NCBI RefSeq assembly: GCF_009831415.1
Contig: NZ_CP043727.1
Coordinates: 1,240,001 to 1,304,000 of the forward strand
Length of the DNA: 64,000 nucleotides
Source: Yersinia canariae
Lineage (GTDB): Bacteria > Pseudomonadota > Gammaproteobacteria > Enterobacterales > Enterobacteriaceae
Reading direction: 5' to 3'
The translations under genes and the position numbers were made by a program. The notes under the pieces were generated by a model. It did no database searches and was not told the DNA's origin. It saw only the letters and a list, made by a program, of their open reading frames with translations. Positions 50,853-61,748 of this stretch are shown one piece after another. Each line of letters begins with the position of its first letter. Positions within the stretch are counted from its first letter, which is position 1.

Positions 50853-51003
50853 AGAACGCCTTATTTTGCTCACAATCATTATGATTATTATGGGAAAACT
50901 CACTACATAAAAATATACCGCATTCAATAGTTTAGTCTAGATCAGCACTAACGAGTGTTATTGGCGTGCTCACTGTTTAATTAATTATTTATTAGCATAA
51001 ACA

Positions 51004-52479
51004 CTAAACTAAGAATATGGTGGCGAGTCCCAGAAAAATGAAAAAGCCGCCAGTATCGGTGATTGCTGTGATCATGACACTGGAACCAATCGCCGGGTCA
51101 CGACCTAAACGGGCCATAGTCATCGGGATAATAACGCCCATCAGCGCCGCCATTAACAAGTTAAGTATCATCGCCAACGTCATCACGCCGCCCATGGCCG
51201 GGTCACCATAGAGTAGATAGGTGACAACCCCCATAATTCCTCCCCATACCAGGCCATTGATCAGGGCCACACCCAGTTCCCTGAACATCAGGAAGGTCAC
51301 ATTGCCCTGCTGAATATGGTGCAATGCCAAAGCCCGAACAATCATGGTGATAGTTTGGTTACCCGTGTTGCCGCCAATACCTGCAACAATTGGCATTAAC
51401 GCAGCCAATGCCACTAATTGTGAAATGGTATCTTCAAATAATCCGATGACCCTTGAGGCCACAAACGCAGTACAGAGATTGATTGCCAGCCATGACCAAC
51501 GGGTTCGAACCGCACGGCCTACAGGGGAGAATACATCTTCCTCTGGGCTTAAGCCCCCCATCCGCCTTAATGTGGTATCACTCTCTTCATTCACCACGTC
51601 AACTATCTCTTCGATGGTCAGACGGCCCATCAGTTTGCCTTTAGCATCGATAACTGCGGCACTGATTAAGTCATAACGTTCAAAGGCTCCAGCGGCATCT
51701 TCGGCTTTCTGCTCCGGCTGGAAAGTGATTGGGTTGCTCTCCATCACCTGGAATACCAGAGTATTGGGTGAGTTAAGGAGAACGGCGGTCAGCGGCAGTT
51801 CTCCAAGTAAGGTATTTTTGCGGTCAATAACGAAGATTTTATCTGTGGCATCGGGGATATTTTTCCGATAACGCAAATAGCGCTGTACCGTGGCCAGAGT
51901 GACATCGGCCCGTACCGTCACCAGTTCGAAATCCATCATCTGGCCGACGGTATCGCGGCCATATTGGATAATTTCACGCACTCTGGCCCGTTGGTCCGGG
52001 TCCAATGAGGTGAGCAGGCGGCCCATCAAGTTACGCGGCAGGTATTCGGCCAGATAAGCCTGTTCATCAACATGCAAGGTGCGCATCGCTTTTAACAGGT
52101 CTTTATCACTCATCTCTGTGATGAGTGTGTCCCACACCGTTTCAGAGACTTCGACCAGTGTTTGACCGCGCTTTTCATTTTTGACTAACCGCCACAACGC
52201 CAGACGTTCATCATTGGGTAAGGCTTCGAGCAAGTCGGCAAGGTCAGCTGCGTGCAAATTGTCGAGCAGAGTCTTTAATTCTAATGTTTTTTCTGCTAAT
52301 TGCTCATTACTGAGTTTTTCGCGGTCTTCCTGACGGCCAAGAATACCGTCGACCAAGGCTTTATTATTCAACAATAAGGAAAGTATTCGGTTGCGTATTT
52401 CTGCCAATTTTTTCGCATTATTTTTAGCTTTGTTTTTTACAATCGAAGAAAGTGGCACAGGCGTAATCGGCACTGGCAT
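51004..52479 (-). CDS. mgtE: Magnesium transporter MgtE
   Basis: Mg2+-selective channel, 491 residues. Cytoplasmic N domain (superhelical, DLADLLEALPNDERL), CBS pair (about 150-270, GQMMDFELVTVRADVTLATV), then five helices with the pore segment PIVAGIGGNTGNQTITMIVR. AAGGA lies six bases upstream. E. coli lacks mgtE, so this is a Yersinia-type insertion beside yfgG. Confidence 0.95.
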   Translation of the reverse strand: MPVPITPVPLSSIVKNKAKNNAKKLAEIRNRILSLLLNNKALVDGILGRQEDREKLSNEQLAEKTLELKTLLDNLHAADLADLLEALPNDERLALWRLVKNEKRGQTLVEVSETVWDTLITEMSDKDLLKAMRTLHVDEQAYLAEYLPRNLMGRLLTSLDPDQRARVREIIQYGRDTVGQMMDFELVTVRADVTLATVQRYLRYRKNIPDATDKIFVIDRKNTLLGELPLTAVLLNSPNTLVFQVMESNPITFQPEQKAEDAAGAFERYDLISAAVIDAKGKLMGRLTIEEIVDVVNEESDTTLRRMGGLSPEEDVFSPVGRAVRTRWSWLAINLCTAFVASRVIGLFEDTISQLVALAALMPIVAGIGGNTGNQTITMIVRALALHHIQQGNVTFLMFRELGVALINGLVWGGIMGVVTYLLYGDPAMGGVMTLAMILNLLMAALMGVIIPMTMARLGRDPAIGSSVMITAITDTGGFFIFLGLATIFLV

Positions 52480-52490
52480 AGTGTGTCCTT

Positions 52491-52607
52491 TATATCTGTC
52501 ATGCTTCGAACTACAGGTGTGTTAACTTCCCCAGTCACTTACTTGTGCAAGCGCTTGAGGATTTGCTCAGCTGCCGTCTTCCTGCAACTCGAATTATTTG
52601 GGGTATA
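52491..52607. repeat. ERIC element, canonical core
   Basis: TATATCTGTCATGCTTCGAA, then CCCCAGTCACTTACTTGTGC, AAGCGCTTGAGGATTTGC, ending TTTGGGGTATA. The core matches the ERIC primer region most closely of all copies here. Confidence 0.92.
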
Positions 52608-52626
52608 TACAGTAGATAGCGAAAGT

Positions 52627-52818
52627 CTAAGGTGCAAAATCAGTCTCATGAGAGCCAGGCGGTTCGCCGTCCACAGACAGTTCGATTCGCTGCTCTTCAC
52701 GCCGTTCCTGATGATGAGAAATAGAAGCAATCCCCGCATACAATAAGCGGCCAAACAGAATGAGAAAGCTCACCAGCAAGATGATTTTTGTTAGTTGTGT
52801 TGAGGGCCTTTTTTTCAT
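52627..52818 (-). CDS. yfgG: YfgG-family small membrane protein (DUF2633)
   Basis: 63 residues: basic N-terminus, one membrane helix (KIILLVSFLILFGRLLYAGI, residues 11-30), then a polar tail with HHQERREEQ. It matches YfgG in size, order (beside ppx) and in the sequence VSFLILFGRL(L/I)Y; in E. coli YfgG is linked to nickel and cobalt stress. AAAGG lies five bases before the ATG, next to an ERIC end. Confidence 0.85.
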   Translation of the reverse strand: MKKRPSTQLTKIILLVSFLILFGRLLYAGIASISHHQERREEQRIELSVDGEPPGSHETDFAP

Positions 52819-52825
52819 ATTTACC

Positions 52826-52953
52826 TTTACCCTTCGTACTTGAAATTGCAGCGGTGTTAGCTGCCCTCACGCACCCGAATCACTGACTTGAGTAAGCTCA
52901 TCGGGATTTGTTCACTTGCTGCCTTGCTGCAATCCCAATAACTTTGGGTAATA
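52826..52953. repeat. Full-length ERIC element
   Basis: 128 bases from TTTACCCTTCGTACTTGAAA to CAATAACTTTGGGTAATA with core CCCGAATCACTGACTTGAG. It abuts yfgG and is followed by a tandem copy. Confidence 0.93.
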
Positions 52954-53036
52954 CCTTCGTACTTGAAATTGCAGCGGCGTTAGCTGCTCTCACGCACCCG
53001 AATCACTGACTTGAGTAAGCTCATCGGGGTTTTTCT
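52950..53036. repeat. Tandem ERIC, truncated at the ppx stop
   Basis: Nearly identical to the copy before it for about 85 bases. It breaks off at CATCGGGGTTTTTCT, two bases before the ppx stop codon. Confidence 0.85.
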
Positions 53037-53038
53037 AC

Positions 53039-54607
53039 TTACACTTTAGGATTTTCAGCTTCTACTTCAGCATCTTCCGGTGCTTCTTCTTCAATGATAA
53101 GCTTCCAGCCGACGACGTCATCCCAGTAAGCCTGCTCACGTTCAAAATCCAGTTGTACCAGATTATTTTGTGCCAGGTAACCTGCCGGGAAGCGCAATGT
53201 CCAATGGCTGTCATCTGTTATCAGCCGCAGTGTTTCTGGTGTGGTGGTCGATTGACGCTGATTATTCAATAAAGTACTCAAACGTAATAACTGAATTAAC
53301 GGCAAATAATACTTTTTCTTGAATAAATTCAAGCGCGGCAGCTCATCAAGCTTAATCCCTTTTCGATGCATACGCACCAAGGTCGCCAGCAGTAATTGCT
53401 GTTCCTGATTGAAGCCCGGTAAGTTGGTATTTTGCAAAATATAAGCAGAATGGCGATGCATTCCGCTGTGATTAATACTCAGACCGACCTCATGTAGCAT
53501 GGCCGCCCATCTTAGCAATGCTTCAAGTTGCGGCTGTACCAGCTTGGTATTTTGTGCCAACCATTGGGTATAAAGCTGTTCGGTTGTTTCCAGCACCCGG
53601 CGAGCTTGTTCCCGGTCAATATTGTAGTGCTCGGCCAAGCTTTTGGCCGTGCGTTGGCGAATATCCTGATGGCGGAAACGGCCCTCCATCTCATAGAGAA
53701 CCCCCTCACGCAGCGCACCATCCGATAAACGCAACTCTTTGACTGCTAAGGCATCAAATACGCCACATAAAATAGCCAAACCCGGCACAAACACCGATTG
53801 GCGATCTTCCGATAGCCCCGGCAGGCTCAGTGCTGAGAAGTGTTTATATTGCAGCACTTGCTCAACCAGCATTTCGAGGCGCTCAGGGGTAATCAAACCG
53901 TCTTTCTCGCCCATTTCCACCAGCACTTCGTAGGTGGCTTTAATGGTGCCGGAAGCACCCAGAGCATATTGCCAACCTTGGATTCGATATTGCCAGGCGA
54001 GGTTTTCCAGTTTTTGTGCGGCGGCCAGACGGGCACGCTTGAAGTTTGTCTTACTGATTTCGCCGTGTGGGAAAAACTGTTGGGCAAAACTAACGCAGCC
54101 CATACGGCGGCTTTCGACCAGTAAAGGTTCAAAGTCTTCGCCAATAACCAACTCGGTTGAACCGCCACCGATATCAATCACCAGTTTGCGGCCTTTCTCC
54201 GGCTGAGTGTGTTCAACGCCCATAAAAATCAGGCGCGCTTCTTCCTGACCGGAAATGATTTCGATCGGATAAGGAATGACCTGGGCGGCACGCTTGAGGA
54301 AAGTCTCTGCATTCGCAGCTTGTCGCAGTGAGTGCGTCCCCACGATGCAGACGTTATCTGGTGAGAAACCTTGCAAACGTTCTGCAAACAAGGCCAGACA
54401 AGCCAGACCCCGCTCAATGGCTTCTTCGCTGAGCATATTATTGCTATCCAGACCATCAGCCAGATGCACACGCTGCTTCAGGCGCCCTAAAACCTGCAGT
54501 GCGCCATTAACAACACGGGCAATAACCATATGGAAACTGTTAGAACCCAGATCGATAGCGGCAATTTCTTGCGGTTTTGTGGTAGTCGAATTATTGGTTA
54601 GCGGCAT
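53039..54607 (-). CDS. ppx: Exopolyphosphatase
   Basis: Processively releases phosphate from long polyphosphate chains; also acts on pppGpp (GppA/Ppx family). 522 residues: actin-fold N-half with [15 protein letters not shown] and [14 protein letters not shown], and a C-terminal HD-like helical domain ([22 protein letters not shown]). Ten bases after ppk, same operon. Its stop is directly at a truncated ERIC, with nothing of it added to the protein. Confidence 0.97.
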   Translation of the reverse strand: MPLTNNSTTTKPQEIAAIDLGSNSFHMVIARVVNGALQVLGRLKQRVHLADGLDSNNMLSEEAIERGLACLALFAERLQGFSPDNVCIVGTHSLRQAANAETFLKRAAQVIPYPIEIISGQEEARLIFMGVEHTQPEKGRKLVIDIGGGSTELVIGEDFEPLLVESRRMGCVSFAQQFFPHGEISKTNFKRARLAAAQKLENLAWQYRIQGWQYALGASGTIKATYEVLVEMGEKDGLITPERLEMLVEQVLQYKHFSALSLPGLSEDRQSVFVPGLAILCGVFDALAVKELRLSDGALREGVLYEMEGRFRHQDIRQRTAKSLAEHYNIDREQARRVLETTEQLYTQWLAQNTKLVQPQLEALLRWAAMLHEVGLSINHSGMHRHSAYILQNTNLPGFNQEQQLLLATLVRMHRKGIKLDELPRLNLFKKKYYLPLIQLLRLSTLLNNQRQSTTTPETLRLITDDSHWTLRFPAGYLAQNNLVQLDFEREQAYWDDVVGWKLIIEEEAPEDAEVEAENPKV

Positions 54608-54617
54608 AGTTTTAGCC

Positions 54618-56681
54618 TTACTGCTCTGGTTGTTCCAGCGCTTTTAAATAATCATAGATGGCAATCTGTGCACGTACTTTGCGCCTATTTCCACGCGGTA
54701 CATAACGATTACTCAGTTCTTTATCAATATAACGGGCTTTTACCGTGTCGTTGAATAACAGCTCTAAAATATCCAGCACCCGCTGTTTTAACCTCGGGTC
54801 CAGTAATGAAACTGCTACCTCAATACGATAATCAATATTACGAGTCATCCAGTCAGCGGAAGAGAGATAGACCAGTTTGTCACCCTTATTCTCAAAGACG
54901 TACACTCGGTCATGCTCTAAGAAACGGTCAACGATACTGGTGACCTGGATATTATCGCTGATCCCCGGCATATTGGGGGTAAGTGAACACATGCCACGCA
55001 CTAATAACCGGATCTTCACTCCCGCACTGGAGGCGTTATATAACCTATCTACCAGACCTTTATCCACTAAATTATTTATCTTCAGGGTAATCCCGGCGCT
55101 TTCGCCCGCCTGAGCATGAATAATTTCCTGATCGATCAATTGATACAGCATCAAACGCGAGTTTTGCGGTGATACCATCAAATTATCGAATTTGACCGGG
55201 CGGTATGGGTTTTCAATAAAGTTAAATACCCGCCGAACTTCATTGGTAATACGGGCATCTGCCGTCAGCAATGAATAGTCGGTATAAATACGCGCGGTTT
55301 TCTCGTTAAAGTTACCGGTACCAATATGAGCATAACGCACGATTTCCTCGCCTTCGAGACGGGAAATTAGGAATAACTTGGCGTGAATTTTCAAACCCGG
55401 CGCGGAGAAAATAACGTGTACACCCGCGGCGGTCAGACTTTTGGCCCAATGAATATTGGCTTCTTCGTCGAAACGCGCCTGCAATTCCACGACCACAGTC
55501 ACTTTCTTGCCATTATGGGCCGCATGGATCATTGATTCGATAATGCGAGAATCTTTGGCAACACGATAAATATTGATTTTAATGGCTAACACGCTTGGGT
55601 CGAAGGATGCCTGGCGCAGTAATTCCAATACGTGTTCGAAAGTGTGATAAGGGTAATACAGCAACACATCTTGTTCGCGAATAGCATCAAAGCCATTGCG
55701 GAATTTATCAAACCAAACATGGCGCAGACGTGGCAACGGCTTATTAACCAGATTGCTTTTGCCGACATTCGGGAAGCTGATAAAGTCTTTGAAATTATGG
55801 TAACGGCCGCCAGCAATAACTGAATCATCATTCGAGATACCCAGTTTACCGCGCAGTAATTCCACCATTTCATCCGGCATATCGCGTTGATAAACAAAGC
55901 GTACCGGCTCGGCCGTCAGACGTTGTTTTAAGCTTGATGACATCAATTCCAGCAGGCTGGATTCCATTTCAGTGACCAAATCATATTCCGCATCACGGGT
56001 CATCTTCATGGAATAGGCATTTAGCGCATCATAATCAAAGAAGCCTTTAAAAATCTCATCAAGGCAATATCTAAGAATATTATCAAGCAATATCATTGGC
56101 TTGCGACGGCGGGGGGCTTCTGGTGGTAAATTAACGAAGCGCGGTACTTTATCAGAAGGAATTTCTAACAGGGCATAGGCAATTTCCTGACCACGGATAA
56201 TTTCCACTGCCAAATAGGTATAGTCGTCTTTTAAAAACTGCACCAAATTGGTGTCACGATTAATCAGAATAGGTGTGATGTGCTGGCGCAGATGCTGCTT
56301 AAAATAGAGCTTGAGCCAGATTTGCTGATTCTCGGAAATTTGCCGCTCATTAATCAAAAAGATCTGATTACGGGCCATCTCCAGCAATAGCTCATTATAT
56401 AACCCATCAAATTCTTGGTCGGCCTTCACCACTTTGCTCTGAATTTTTTTCAGCAAATGGCGCGAGGTCACGGCAGAGCCTTGCTCTTCGCTAATCAAAA
56501 TGCGCCGCTTCAGATCGGCGAAACGGACTTTGTAAAATTCATCCAAATTGTTGGAATAAATACCAAGGAACCGCATCCGCTCAATGAGTGGATTGCTCTT
56601 ATCCGCCGCTTCCTGCAATACCCGCTCATTAAAGGCTAACCAGCTGAGTTCTTTCTCGATGTAGAGCTTTTCCTGACCCAT
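54618..56681 (-). CDS. ppk: Polyphosphate kinase 1
   Basis: Makes polyphosphate from ATP at the membrane, using an autophosphorylated histidine. 687 residues, the E. coli length (688). N domain ([20 protein letters not shown]), head domain and two PLD-like domains, with the phospho-His motif [13 protein letters not shown] and the ending KALEQPEQ. The start at 56681 has GGAG five bases upstream; the ORF continues to 56768 but those codons have no family match. Confidence 0.97.
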   Translation of the reverse strand: MGQEKLYIEKELSWLAFNERVLQEAADKSNPLIERMRFLGIYSNNLDEFYKVRFADLKRRILISEEQGSAVTSRHLLKKIQSKVVKADQEFDGLYNELLLEMARNQIFLINERQISENQQIWLKLYFKQHLRQHITPILINRDTNLVQFLKDDYTYLAVEIIRGQEIAYALLEIPSDKVPRFVNLPPEAPRRRKPMILLDNILRYCLDEIFKGFFDYDALNAYSMKMTRDAEYDLVTEMESSLLELMSSSLKQRLTAEPVRFVYQRDMPDEMVELLRGKLGISNDDSVIAGGRYHNFKDFISFPNVGKSNLVNKPLPRLRHVWFDKFRNGFDAIREQDVLLYYPYHTFEHVLELLRQASFDPSVLAIKINIYRVAKDSRIIESMIHAAHNGKKVTVVVELQARFDEEANIHWAKSLTAAGVHVIFSAPGLKIHAKLFLISRLEGEEIVRYAHIGTGNFNEKTARIYTDYSLLTADARITNEVRRVFNFIENPYRPVKFDNLMVSPQNSRLMLYQLIDQEIIHAQAGESAGITLKINNLVDKGLVDRLYNASSAGVKIRLLVRGMCSLTPNMPGISDNIQVTSIVDRFLEHDRVYVFENKGDKLVYLSSADWMTRNIDYRIEVAVSLLDPRLKQRVLDILELLFNDTVKARYIDKELSNRYVPRGNRRKVRAQIAIYDYLKALEQPEQ

Positions 56682-56789
56682 TGCAACTCCAGTAAGATTA
56701 TTGTGGGAGTATTTAGTGTCCGTAATCATTATTGCGAAAGAATGATAAGAAAGTCCAACAGATATCATTAGTTAACTTTGTTTGCTAAT

Positions 56790-56860
56790 AATCCTATTCA
56801 ATAGATTTCAAGATGCAGGAAACCGGTAATACAACTGTAGTTTGAAAGAGGGTGGGTATA
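56790..56860. repeat. Internally deleted ERIC in the ppk-pst gap
   Basis: TAGATTTCAAGATGCAGG and CTGTAGTTTGAAAGAGGGTGGGTATA are ERIC ends with most of the core lost. It lies between the divergent ppk and pst-like promoters. Confidence 0.6.
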
Positions 56861-56866
56861 AAAACA

Positions 56867-56895
56867 TTGTCATGCAAACGCCACAAAACTGACAT
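56867..56895 (+). promoter_or_regulatory. Pho-box-like direct repeats
   Basis: TTGTCAT-GCAA-ACGCCAC-AAAA-CTGACAT: three seven-base units spaced four bases apart, the PhoB pattern. The first and third match CTGTCAT in six of seven positions. A T/A-rich -10-like TATTAT follows at 56922-56927. Confidence 0.5.
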
Positions 56896-56976
56896 AAGAT
56901 GCTCGGTCATCTGGCGCTATATATTATAGATTGTGGCTGGGTTGATAACATCGATGGGATAGAGCAGCGTAAGGGC

Positions 56977-59178
56977 ATGGGACAATCAAAGATTATGCGG
57001 CAAGCGGGCGTAGTAACACAATCAGGGAGAGATAAGCGCCGGGCTGTCATTGAACGTCTGGTGCGTATGTTAGTTACGGGCAGTGGCCTGTTGGTTTTGC
57101 TGACATTAATGCTGATTTTCGTCTATTTATTGTACGCCGTACTGCCGCTGTTTAAACCTGCCTCGATGAATTTGCACAGTCAGTTTGCGATAAATAGCAG
57201 CGCGCCCACTCTTGCTCTGGGGACTGATGCGCAGGGGTTGGTGGGATACCGTATTGATAATAAAGGGCGAGGTTATTTTATTCGCCTCAATGCGCAGGGT
57301 GAATCTCCCGCCGGTAGCCTTATCAGTGAGCAACAGTTGTCACCTCCGCCAGTATCAATCAGCCGTGCTATAGGTAGCCAATCTTTATATGGTGTTGGCC
57401 TGAGTAATGGCCACTTTACTTTGCTGCAACCCGACTTCTCAGCGACACCGCCGCGCTGGCAATTTCCGCTGGGTGAGCAACCGCGCTTTTTGGATTTGAA
57501 AGGTCAAAATCTGAGTCACCTGGTGTTGGCGGAGCCGCAGCCACAACACTTTGCTTTGGCGGCCGCCACTGATGATGGCCGCTTACTGGCAGGGGCGTTT
57601 ACTGCGCAGGGCCAGTACATCGCCGAGCTGACGGATGTGCCGAAAACCGATCAGTTGATCTTGGCCCCAGATGGGCATTTGCTCTATTTGTTATCGGGCA
57701 ATCAGCTCTATATCTACCAACTTGGCACTGAACTAACACTGCGGGAAGTGGTGTCGTTGCGCGATGATAAACATGCCGCCGATGGCCCTTTAACTCTCGC
57801 GCTGTTGGCCGGTGGAAAGTCTCTGTTGGTTCAATCGCCGGACGGCGTAGTCACGCAATGGTTTGACGTGCCCAAAGAGCCAGATAATCAATACCATTTA
57901 ACACGAATTCGCAGCTTTACTCCTGCGGGTAAGGGCTTACTGACGACTGAAAATGCCCGGCGAGTATTTGCTTCATTGTCGCCACAAGGCGAGTTATCGC
58001 TCTTCTCCAGCATCCAGTCAGCTCCGCTATTGCAGCATAAATTGGCGGAGGGGGTGACCCATGCGGCTTTTTCTCCTTGGGGCGATAACCTGCTGATAGA
58101 GAATGCGGCTGGTTGGTCTTCTTATCAATTAGACAATCGTTACCCTGATATCAATTGGCGTAGCCTATGGCAGCGGGTGTGGTATGAAAATTACCCGGAG
58201 CCGGCCTATGTCTGGCAATCGAGTTCGGCACAAGAGAGTTATCAAGCCAAATTTAGCCTGATACCTATTATCTTTGGCACCCTAAAGGCTGCGGGCTATG
58301 CCATGTTGTTTGCTGTTCCACTGGCATTGGCTGGTGCTATTTATACTGCTTATTTTATGTCGGCAGGCCTGCGGAGAGTGGTTAAACCGACGATTGAGAT
58401 GATGGGCGCATTTCCGACGGTAGTTATTGGGCTGATTGCCGGTATTTGGTTGGCACCGATAATTGAACATTATCTGACCGGTATTTTATTGTTGCCGCCA
58501 TTGTTGGCGTTGGCGATTCTATTGTGTGGCTGGGGCAGTGCGCGATTGTCGGAAAAAACGCAACGCAAACTGCCCGCAGGCTGGGATGTCATTATCTTGC
58601 TGCCGGTCATTCTGTTGACCGGGGCTTCGGCACTCTGGTTGGGGCCGAAATTGGCGATATGGACATTGGGAATTCCGTTGCATGAATGGTTGGGCGATAA
58701 TTATTCTCAGCGTAATGCCTTAGTTGTGGGCGTTGCCATGGGCTTTGCCCTGGTCCCTGTCATTTTCTCGCTGGCCGAAGACGCCCTCTTTAGTGTGCCA
58801 CCGTCACTGAGCCAAGGTTCTCTGGCGCTAGGTGCTACGCCATGGCAAACCCTGACTCGTGTTGTTTTGCCATCAGCTTATGCGGGTGTTTTCTCCGCGC
58901 TGATGATTGGTTTTGGCCGCGCGGTTGGGGAGACCATGATTGTACTTATGGCAACCGGGAATACGCCGATTATTGATGGCAGCATTTTCCAAGGATTACG
59001 GGCGATGGCGGCCAACATTGCTATTGAAATGCCGGAGGCCGTGATGGGCAGCGGTCATTATCGGGTGCTATTCCTGACGGCATTAGTCCTGTTTTGTTTC
59101 ACGTTTTTAGTCAATACACTCGCCGAATCCATTCGTCTGCGCTTACGTGAACGCTATCAAATGGAGCAGATTGCCTGA
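56977..59178 (+). CDS. PstC-type phosphate permease with large periplasmic domain
   Basis: Permease subunit, about 733 residues, over twice the classical PstC. A first helix (about residues 40-60) is followed by a ~360-residue periplasmic region of short repeats that looks like a beta-propeller (LILAPDGHLLYLLSGNQLYIY, KSLLVQSPDGVVTQWF). Then comes the ABC permease core with FPTVVIGLIAGIWLAP and the coupling segment LSQGSLALGATPWQTLTRVVLP. Similar long PstC proteins occur in Pseudomonas and Vibrio. The start is uncertain: ATGs at 56899, 56977 and 56995; the first is too close to the Pho box. Confidence 0.85.
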   Translation: MGQSKIMRQAGVVTQSGRDKRRAVIERLVRMLVTGSGLLVLLTLMLIFVYLLYAVLPLFKPASMNLHSQFAINSSAPTLALGTDAQGLVGYRIDNKGRGYFIRLNAQGESPAGSLISEQQLSPPPVSISRAIGSQSLYGVGLSNGHFTLLQPDFSATPPRWQFPLGEQPRFLDLKGQNLSHLVLAEPQPQHFALAAATDDGRLLAGAFTAQGQYIAELTDVPKTDQLILAPDGHLLYLLSGNQLYIYQLGTELTLREVVSLRDDKHAADGPLTLALLAGGKSLLVQSPDGVVTQWFDVPKEPDNQYHLTRIRSFTPAGKGLLTTENARRVFASLSPQGELSLFSSIQSAPLLQHKLAEGVTHAAFSPWGDNLLIENAAGWSSYQLDNRYPDINWRSLWQRVWYENYPEPAYVWQSSSAQESYQAKFSLIPIIFGTLKAAGYAMLFAVPLALAGAIYTAYFMSAGLRRVVKPTIEMMGAFPTVVIGLIAGIWLAPIIEHYLTGILLLPPLLALAILLCGWGSARLSEKTQRKLPAGWDVIILLPVILLTGASALWLGPKLAIWTLGIPLHEWLGDNYSQRNALVVGVAMGFALVPVIFSLAEDALFSVPPSLSQGSLALGATPWQTLTRVVLPSAYAGVFSALMIGFGRAVGETMIVLMATGNTPIIDGSIFQGLRAMAANIAIEMPEAVMGSGHYRVLFLTALVLFCFTFLVNTLAESIRLRLRERYQMEQIA

Positions 59179-60842
59179 TGGCCAGCTTGACCAAAAAATG
59201 GTTTACCTCTGGCTCGCCGTGGATTTGGCTGACAGCCGGATCAGTGAGCATCAGCTTGTTAGCCTTACTGGGTGTTGTCTTGTTATTGGCCGGGCAGGGG
59301 ATGCGATATTTCTGGCCCAGCCCGGTTTACGAGTTTGAACTCAAGCAAACTGCCGCCGGCCCGGTCAGAGTGATTGGTGAGATTTATCAGCAGCAGTCTC
59401 TCCCTCGCCAGCAATTAGAACAAGCGGGCATGGTTTTACCGCCAGAGGCGGGTGACACCGTGACCCGTTATCTGATTAAAACCGGTAACCGTGAGACACA
59501 AGGGCAAGATTTTCACCGGTTGCTGGACACGGATATTCAGCAGCGCAGTCAGCCTAAAGATTTACTGGTACTAGATAGGCAAAATAATGGGACAGCATAT
59601 GGTTTTCTCGCCGGAATGCTGGATAACGGCCAGCCCGTTGTGGGCGATAATTTGGCTCAGGAACTGCAAAAGCGTATTCCGGTGATACAGGCGCTGGTCA
59701 GGCAGTCGAAAGATATCCAGTTCCGTCAGATGAACATGCTGAATCAACAGTTTGAAGTATTACGACTACAGAAAAAACGCCTGCAAATGACCGGTGATTT
59801 TGACAGTAAATCACAAGACCGAATTGAAGCCGAGTGGGGCGAACTACAGCGCAGCCATCTGGCGATGATGGAGAAATTACGCGGCCTGCAAACGGACCAA
59901 AACCGTTACACCCTGCTGTTACGGGACATGAATGGGCAAATTCATCCACTGCCACTTAGCCAAATCAAGAGTGCCTGGTATCCCAATGATATGAGTCTTT
60001 GGCAGAAACTGCGCCATTTTGCAGTGCAAACACATAAGTTTCTGACTGATAACCCGCGTAACGCCAATACTGAGGGCGGCGTGTTTCCGGCTATTTTTGG
60101 TACTGTATTGATGGTGATATTGATGTCCATCGTGGTTATGCCATTGGGTGTCATTGCGGCGGTTTACTTACATGAGTACGCGGGAAAAAACTGGCTGACT
60201 CGGATGATTCGTATTTCCGTGGTGAATTTAGCCGGCGTGCCATCCATTGTTTATGGAGTATTTGGCCTCGGTTTCTTTGTCTATTTTATAGGCGGCTCAC
60301 TGGATAAACTGTTTTACCCTGAAGCGCTGCCCAACCCGACCTTCGGCACGCCGGGCGTATTATGGGCGGCATTAACCCTGGCATTATTGACATTGCCGGT
60401 GGTGATTGTTGCGACTGAAGAGGGCTTATCGCGTATTCCGGTCAGCTTACGGCAAGGTTCACTCGCGCTAGGGGCGAGTAAAGCAGAGACACTGTGGCAT
60501 ATTGTGTTGCCGATGGCCGCTCCAGCCATGATTACCGGGTTAATTTTAGCGGTAGCGCGAGCGGCAGGGGAAACGGCTCCGCTGATGTTGGTCGGGGTGG
60601 TGAAATCAGCGCCACTCTTGCCGGTGGACGGTGTTTTCCCGTTCCTGCATTTAGAACGTAAATTTATGCATTTAAGCTTCCAGATATACGATATGGCATT
60701 CCAAAGCCCTAATGTAGAAGCTGCCCGGCCATTAGTGTTCGCCACGGCACTATTGCTGGTTATCATTGTGGTTGGCCTTAATTTAGCGGCTATTGGTATT
60801 CGTCATCATCTGCGCGAAAAATACCGTGGTTTAATGCTGTGA
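59178..60842 (+). CDS. PstA-type phosphate permease with large periplasmic domain
   Basis: 554 residues. One N-terminal helix (about 22-45), a periplasmic insert of about 230 residues with a coiled-coil stretch (QFEVLRLQKKRLQMTG to LAMMEKLRGLQTD), then six-helix ABC permease core with AVYLHEYAGKN, GVPSIVYGVFGLGFF and the coupling loop SLRQGSLALGASKAETLWHIVLP. Start and the pstC-like stop share one base (TGATG), so translation is coupled. Confidence 0.88.
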   Translation: MASLTKKWFTSGSPWIWLTAGSVSISLLALLGVVLLLAGQGMRYFWPSPVYEFELKQTAAGPVRVIGEIYQQQSLPRQQLEQAGMVLPPEAGDTVTRYLIKTGNRETQGQDFHRLLDTDIQQRSQPKDLLVLDRQNNGTAYGFLAGMLDNGQPVVGDNLAQELQKRIPVIQALVRQSKDIQFRQMNMLNQQFEVLRLQKKRLQMTGDFDSKSQDRIEAEWGELQRSHLAMMEKLRGLQTDQNRYTLLLRDMNGQIHPLPLSQIKSAWYPNDMSLWQKLRHFAVQTHKFLTDNPRNANTEGGVFPAIFGTVLMVILMSIVVMPLGVIAAVYLHEYAGKNWLTRMIRISVVNLAGVPSIVYGVFGLGFFVYFIGGSLDKLFYPEALPNPTFGTPGVLWAALTLALLTLPVVIVATEEGLSRIPVSLRQGSLALGASKAETLWHIVLPMAAPAMITGLILAVARAAGETAPLMLVGVVKSAPLLPVDGVFPFLHLERKFMHLSFQIYDMAFQSPNVEAARPLVFATALLLVIIVVGLNLAAIGIRHHLREKYRGLML

Positions 60843-60870
60843 CTGAACTTTTTAACCCGCAGGACAATAT

Positions 60871-61683
60871 ATGGGACTGTTGATGCCGGATTCGCTGCCA
60901 CTGCTTGATGTGCAGCAACTGACTCACGAGCAAACTGCCTTGGCGGTCGAAAAGCTCAATTTATTCTATGGCGACAAACAAGTGCTGCACGATATTTCCT
61001 TTAATGTGCCCAAGCACCGTGTTACCGCGCTGATTGGCCCCTCTGGCTGTGGTAAATCAACTTTATTACGCTGCTTTAACCGAATGAATGATTTGCTGGA
61101 TAATTGCCGTCTTGAGGGGCAGATCCGTCTTGGTAATGAAGTGATTACCGAGAAAAGCACCGATGTTGCTGCATTGCGTCGGCGGGTTGGCATGGTCTTC
61201 CAGCGGCCAAATCCCTTCCCAAAATCTATTTATGAGAATGTGGTCTATGGCCTGCGTTTACAGGGGATCCGTGACCGACGCGTTCTCGATGATGCCGTTG
61301 AGCGCTCATTACGGGCTGCTGCCTTGTGGCATGAAGTCAAAGACCGGTTGCGCGAAAACGCCTTCCGCCTTTCCAGTGGTCAGCAACAGCGCTTAGTGAT
61401 AGCCAGAGCCATTGCGATTGAGCCGGAAGTGCTATTGTTGGATGAGCCGACATCGGCATTGGACCCTATCTCGACTTTGACTATTGAAGAGCTTATTACT
61501 GAATTAAAACAGCAATATACTGTGGTGTTGGTTACCCATAACATGCAGCAGGCAGCAAGGGTTTCAGATTATACTGCTTTTATCCATCAGGGGGCGCTGG
61601 TGGAATATAACGATACCGACGCGCTGTTTACTTCGCCACATCAGCGGCGTACGGAAGACTATATTACCGGGCGCTACGGTTGA
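60871..61683 (+). CDS. pstB: Phosphate ABC transporter ATPase PstB
   Basis: 270-residue ATPase that powers phosphate import. Walker [11 protein letters not shown]-loop [15 protein letters not shown] (the PNPFP is typical of PstB), signature LSSGQQQR, Walker [12 protein letters not shown] and H-loop [17 protein letters not shown] lies seven bases upstream. The operon here has no pstS or phoU gene, so the binding protein must be encoded elsewhere or be absent. Probably the second (paralogous) pst set of the genome. Confidence 0.93.
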   Translation: MGLLMPDSLPLLDVQQLTHEQTALAVEKLNLFYGDKQVLHDISFNVPKHRVTALIGPSGCGKSTLLRCFNRMNDLLDNCRLEGQIRLGNEVITEKSTDVAALRRRVGMVFQRPNPFPKSIYENVVYGLRLQGIRDRRVLDDAVERSLRAAALWHEVKDRLRENAFRLSSGQQQRLVIARAIAIEPEVLLLDEPTSALDPISTLTIEELITELKQQYTVVLVTHNMQQAARVSDYTAFIHQGALVEYNDTDALFTSPHQRRTEDYITGRYG

Positions 61684-61693
61684 TTCTGAGGAA

Positions 61694-61729
61694 TTGGCAC
61701 TGAAGCGACTGGGATTGCTTCAGCGCCAA
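61694..61729. terminator. Hairpin between convergent pstB and speG
   Basis: TTGGC-A-CTGAAGC pairs with GCTTCAG-C-GCCAA (one mismatch), 10-base loop. It can serve both convergent genes; no long T-run. Confidence 0.55.
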
Positions 61730-61748
61730 TGAATGACCAGGCTATCGG

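Noticed and set aside
52826..53036. Tandem repeats as a possible CRISPR array
   Set aside because: Two long palindromic units with no spacers and no cas genes; they are ERIC elements.
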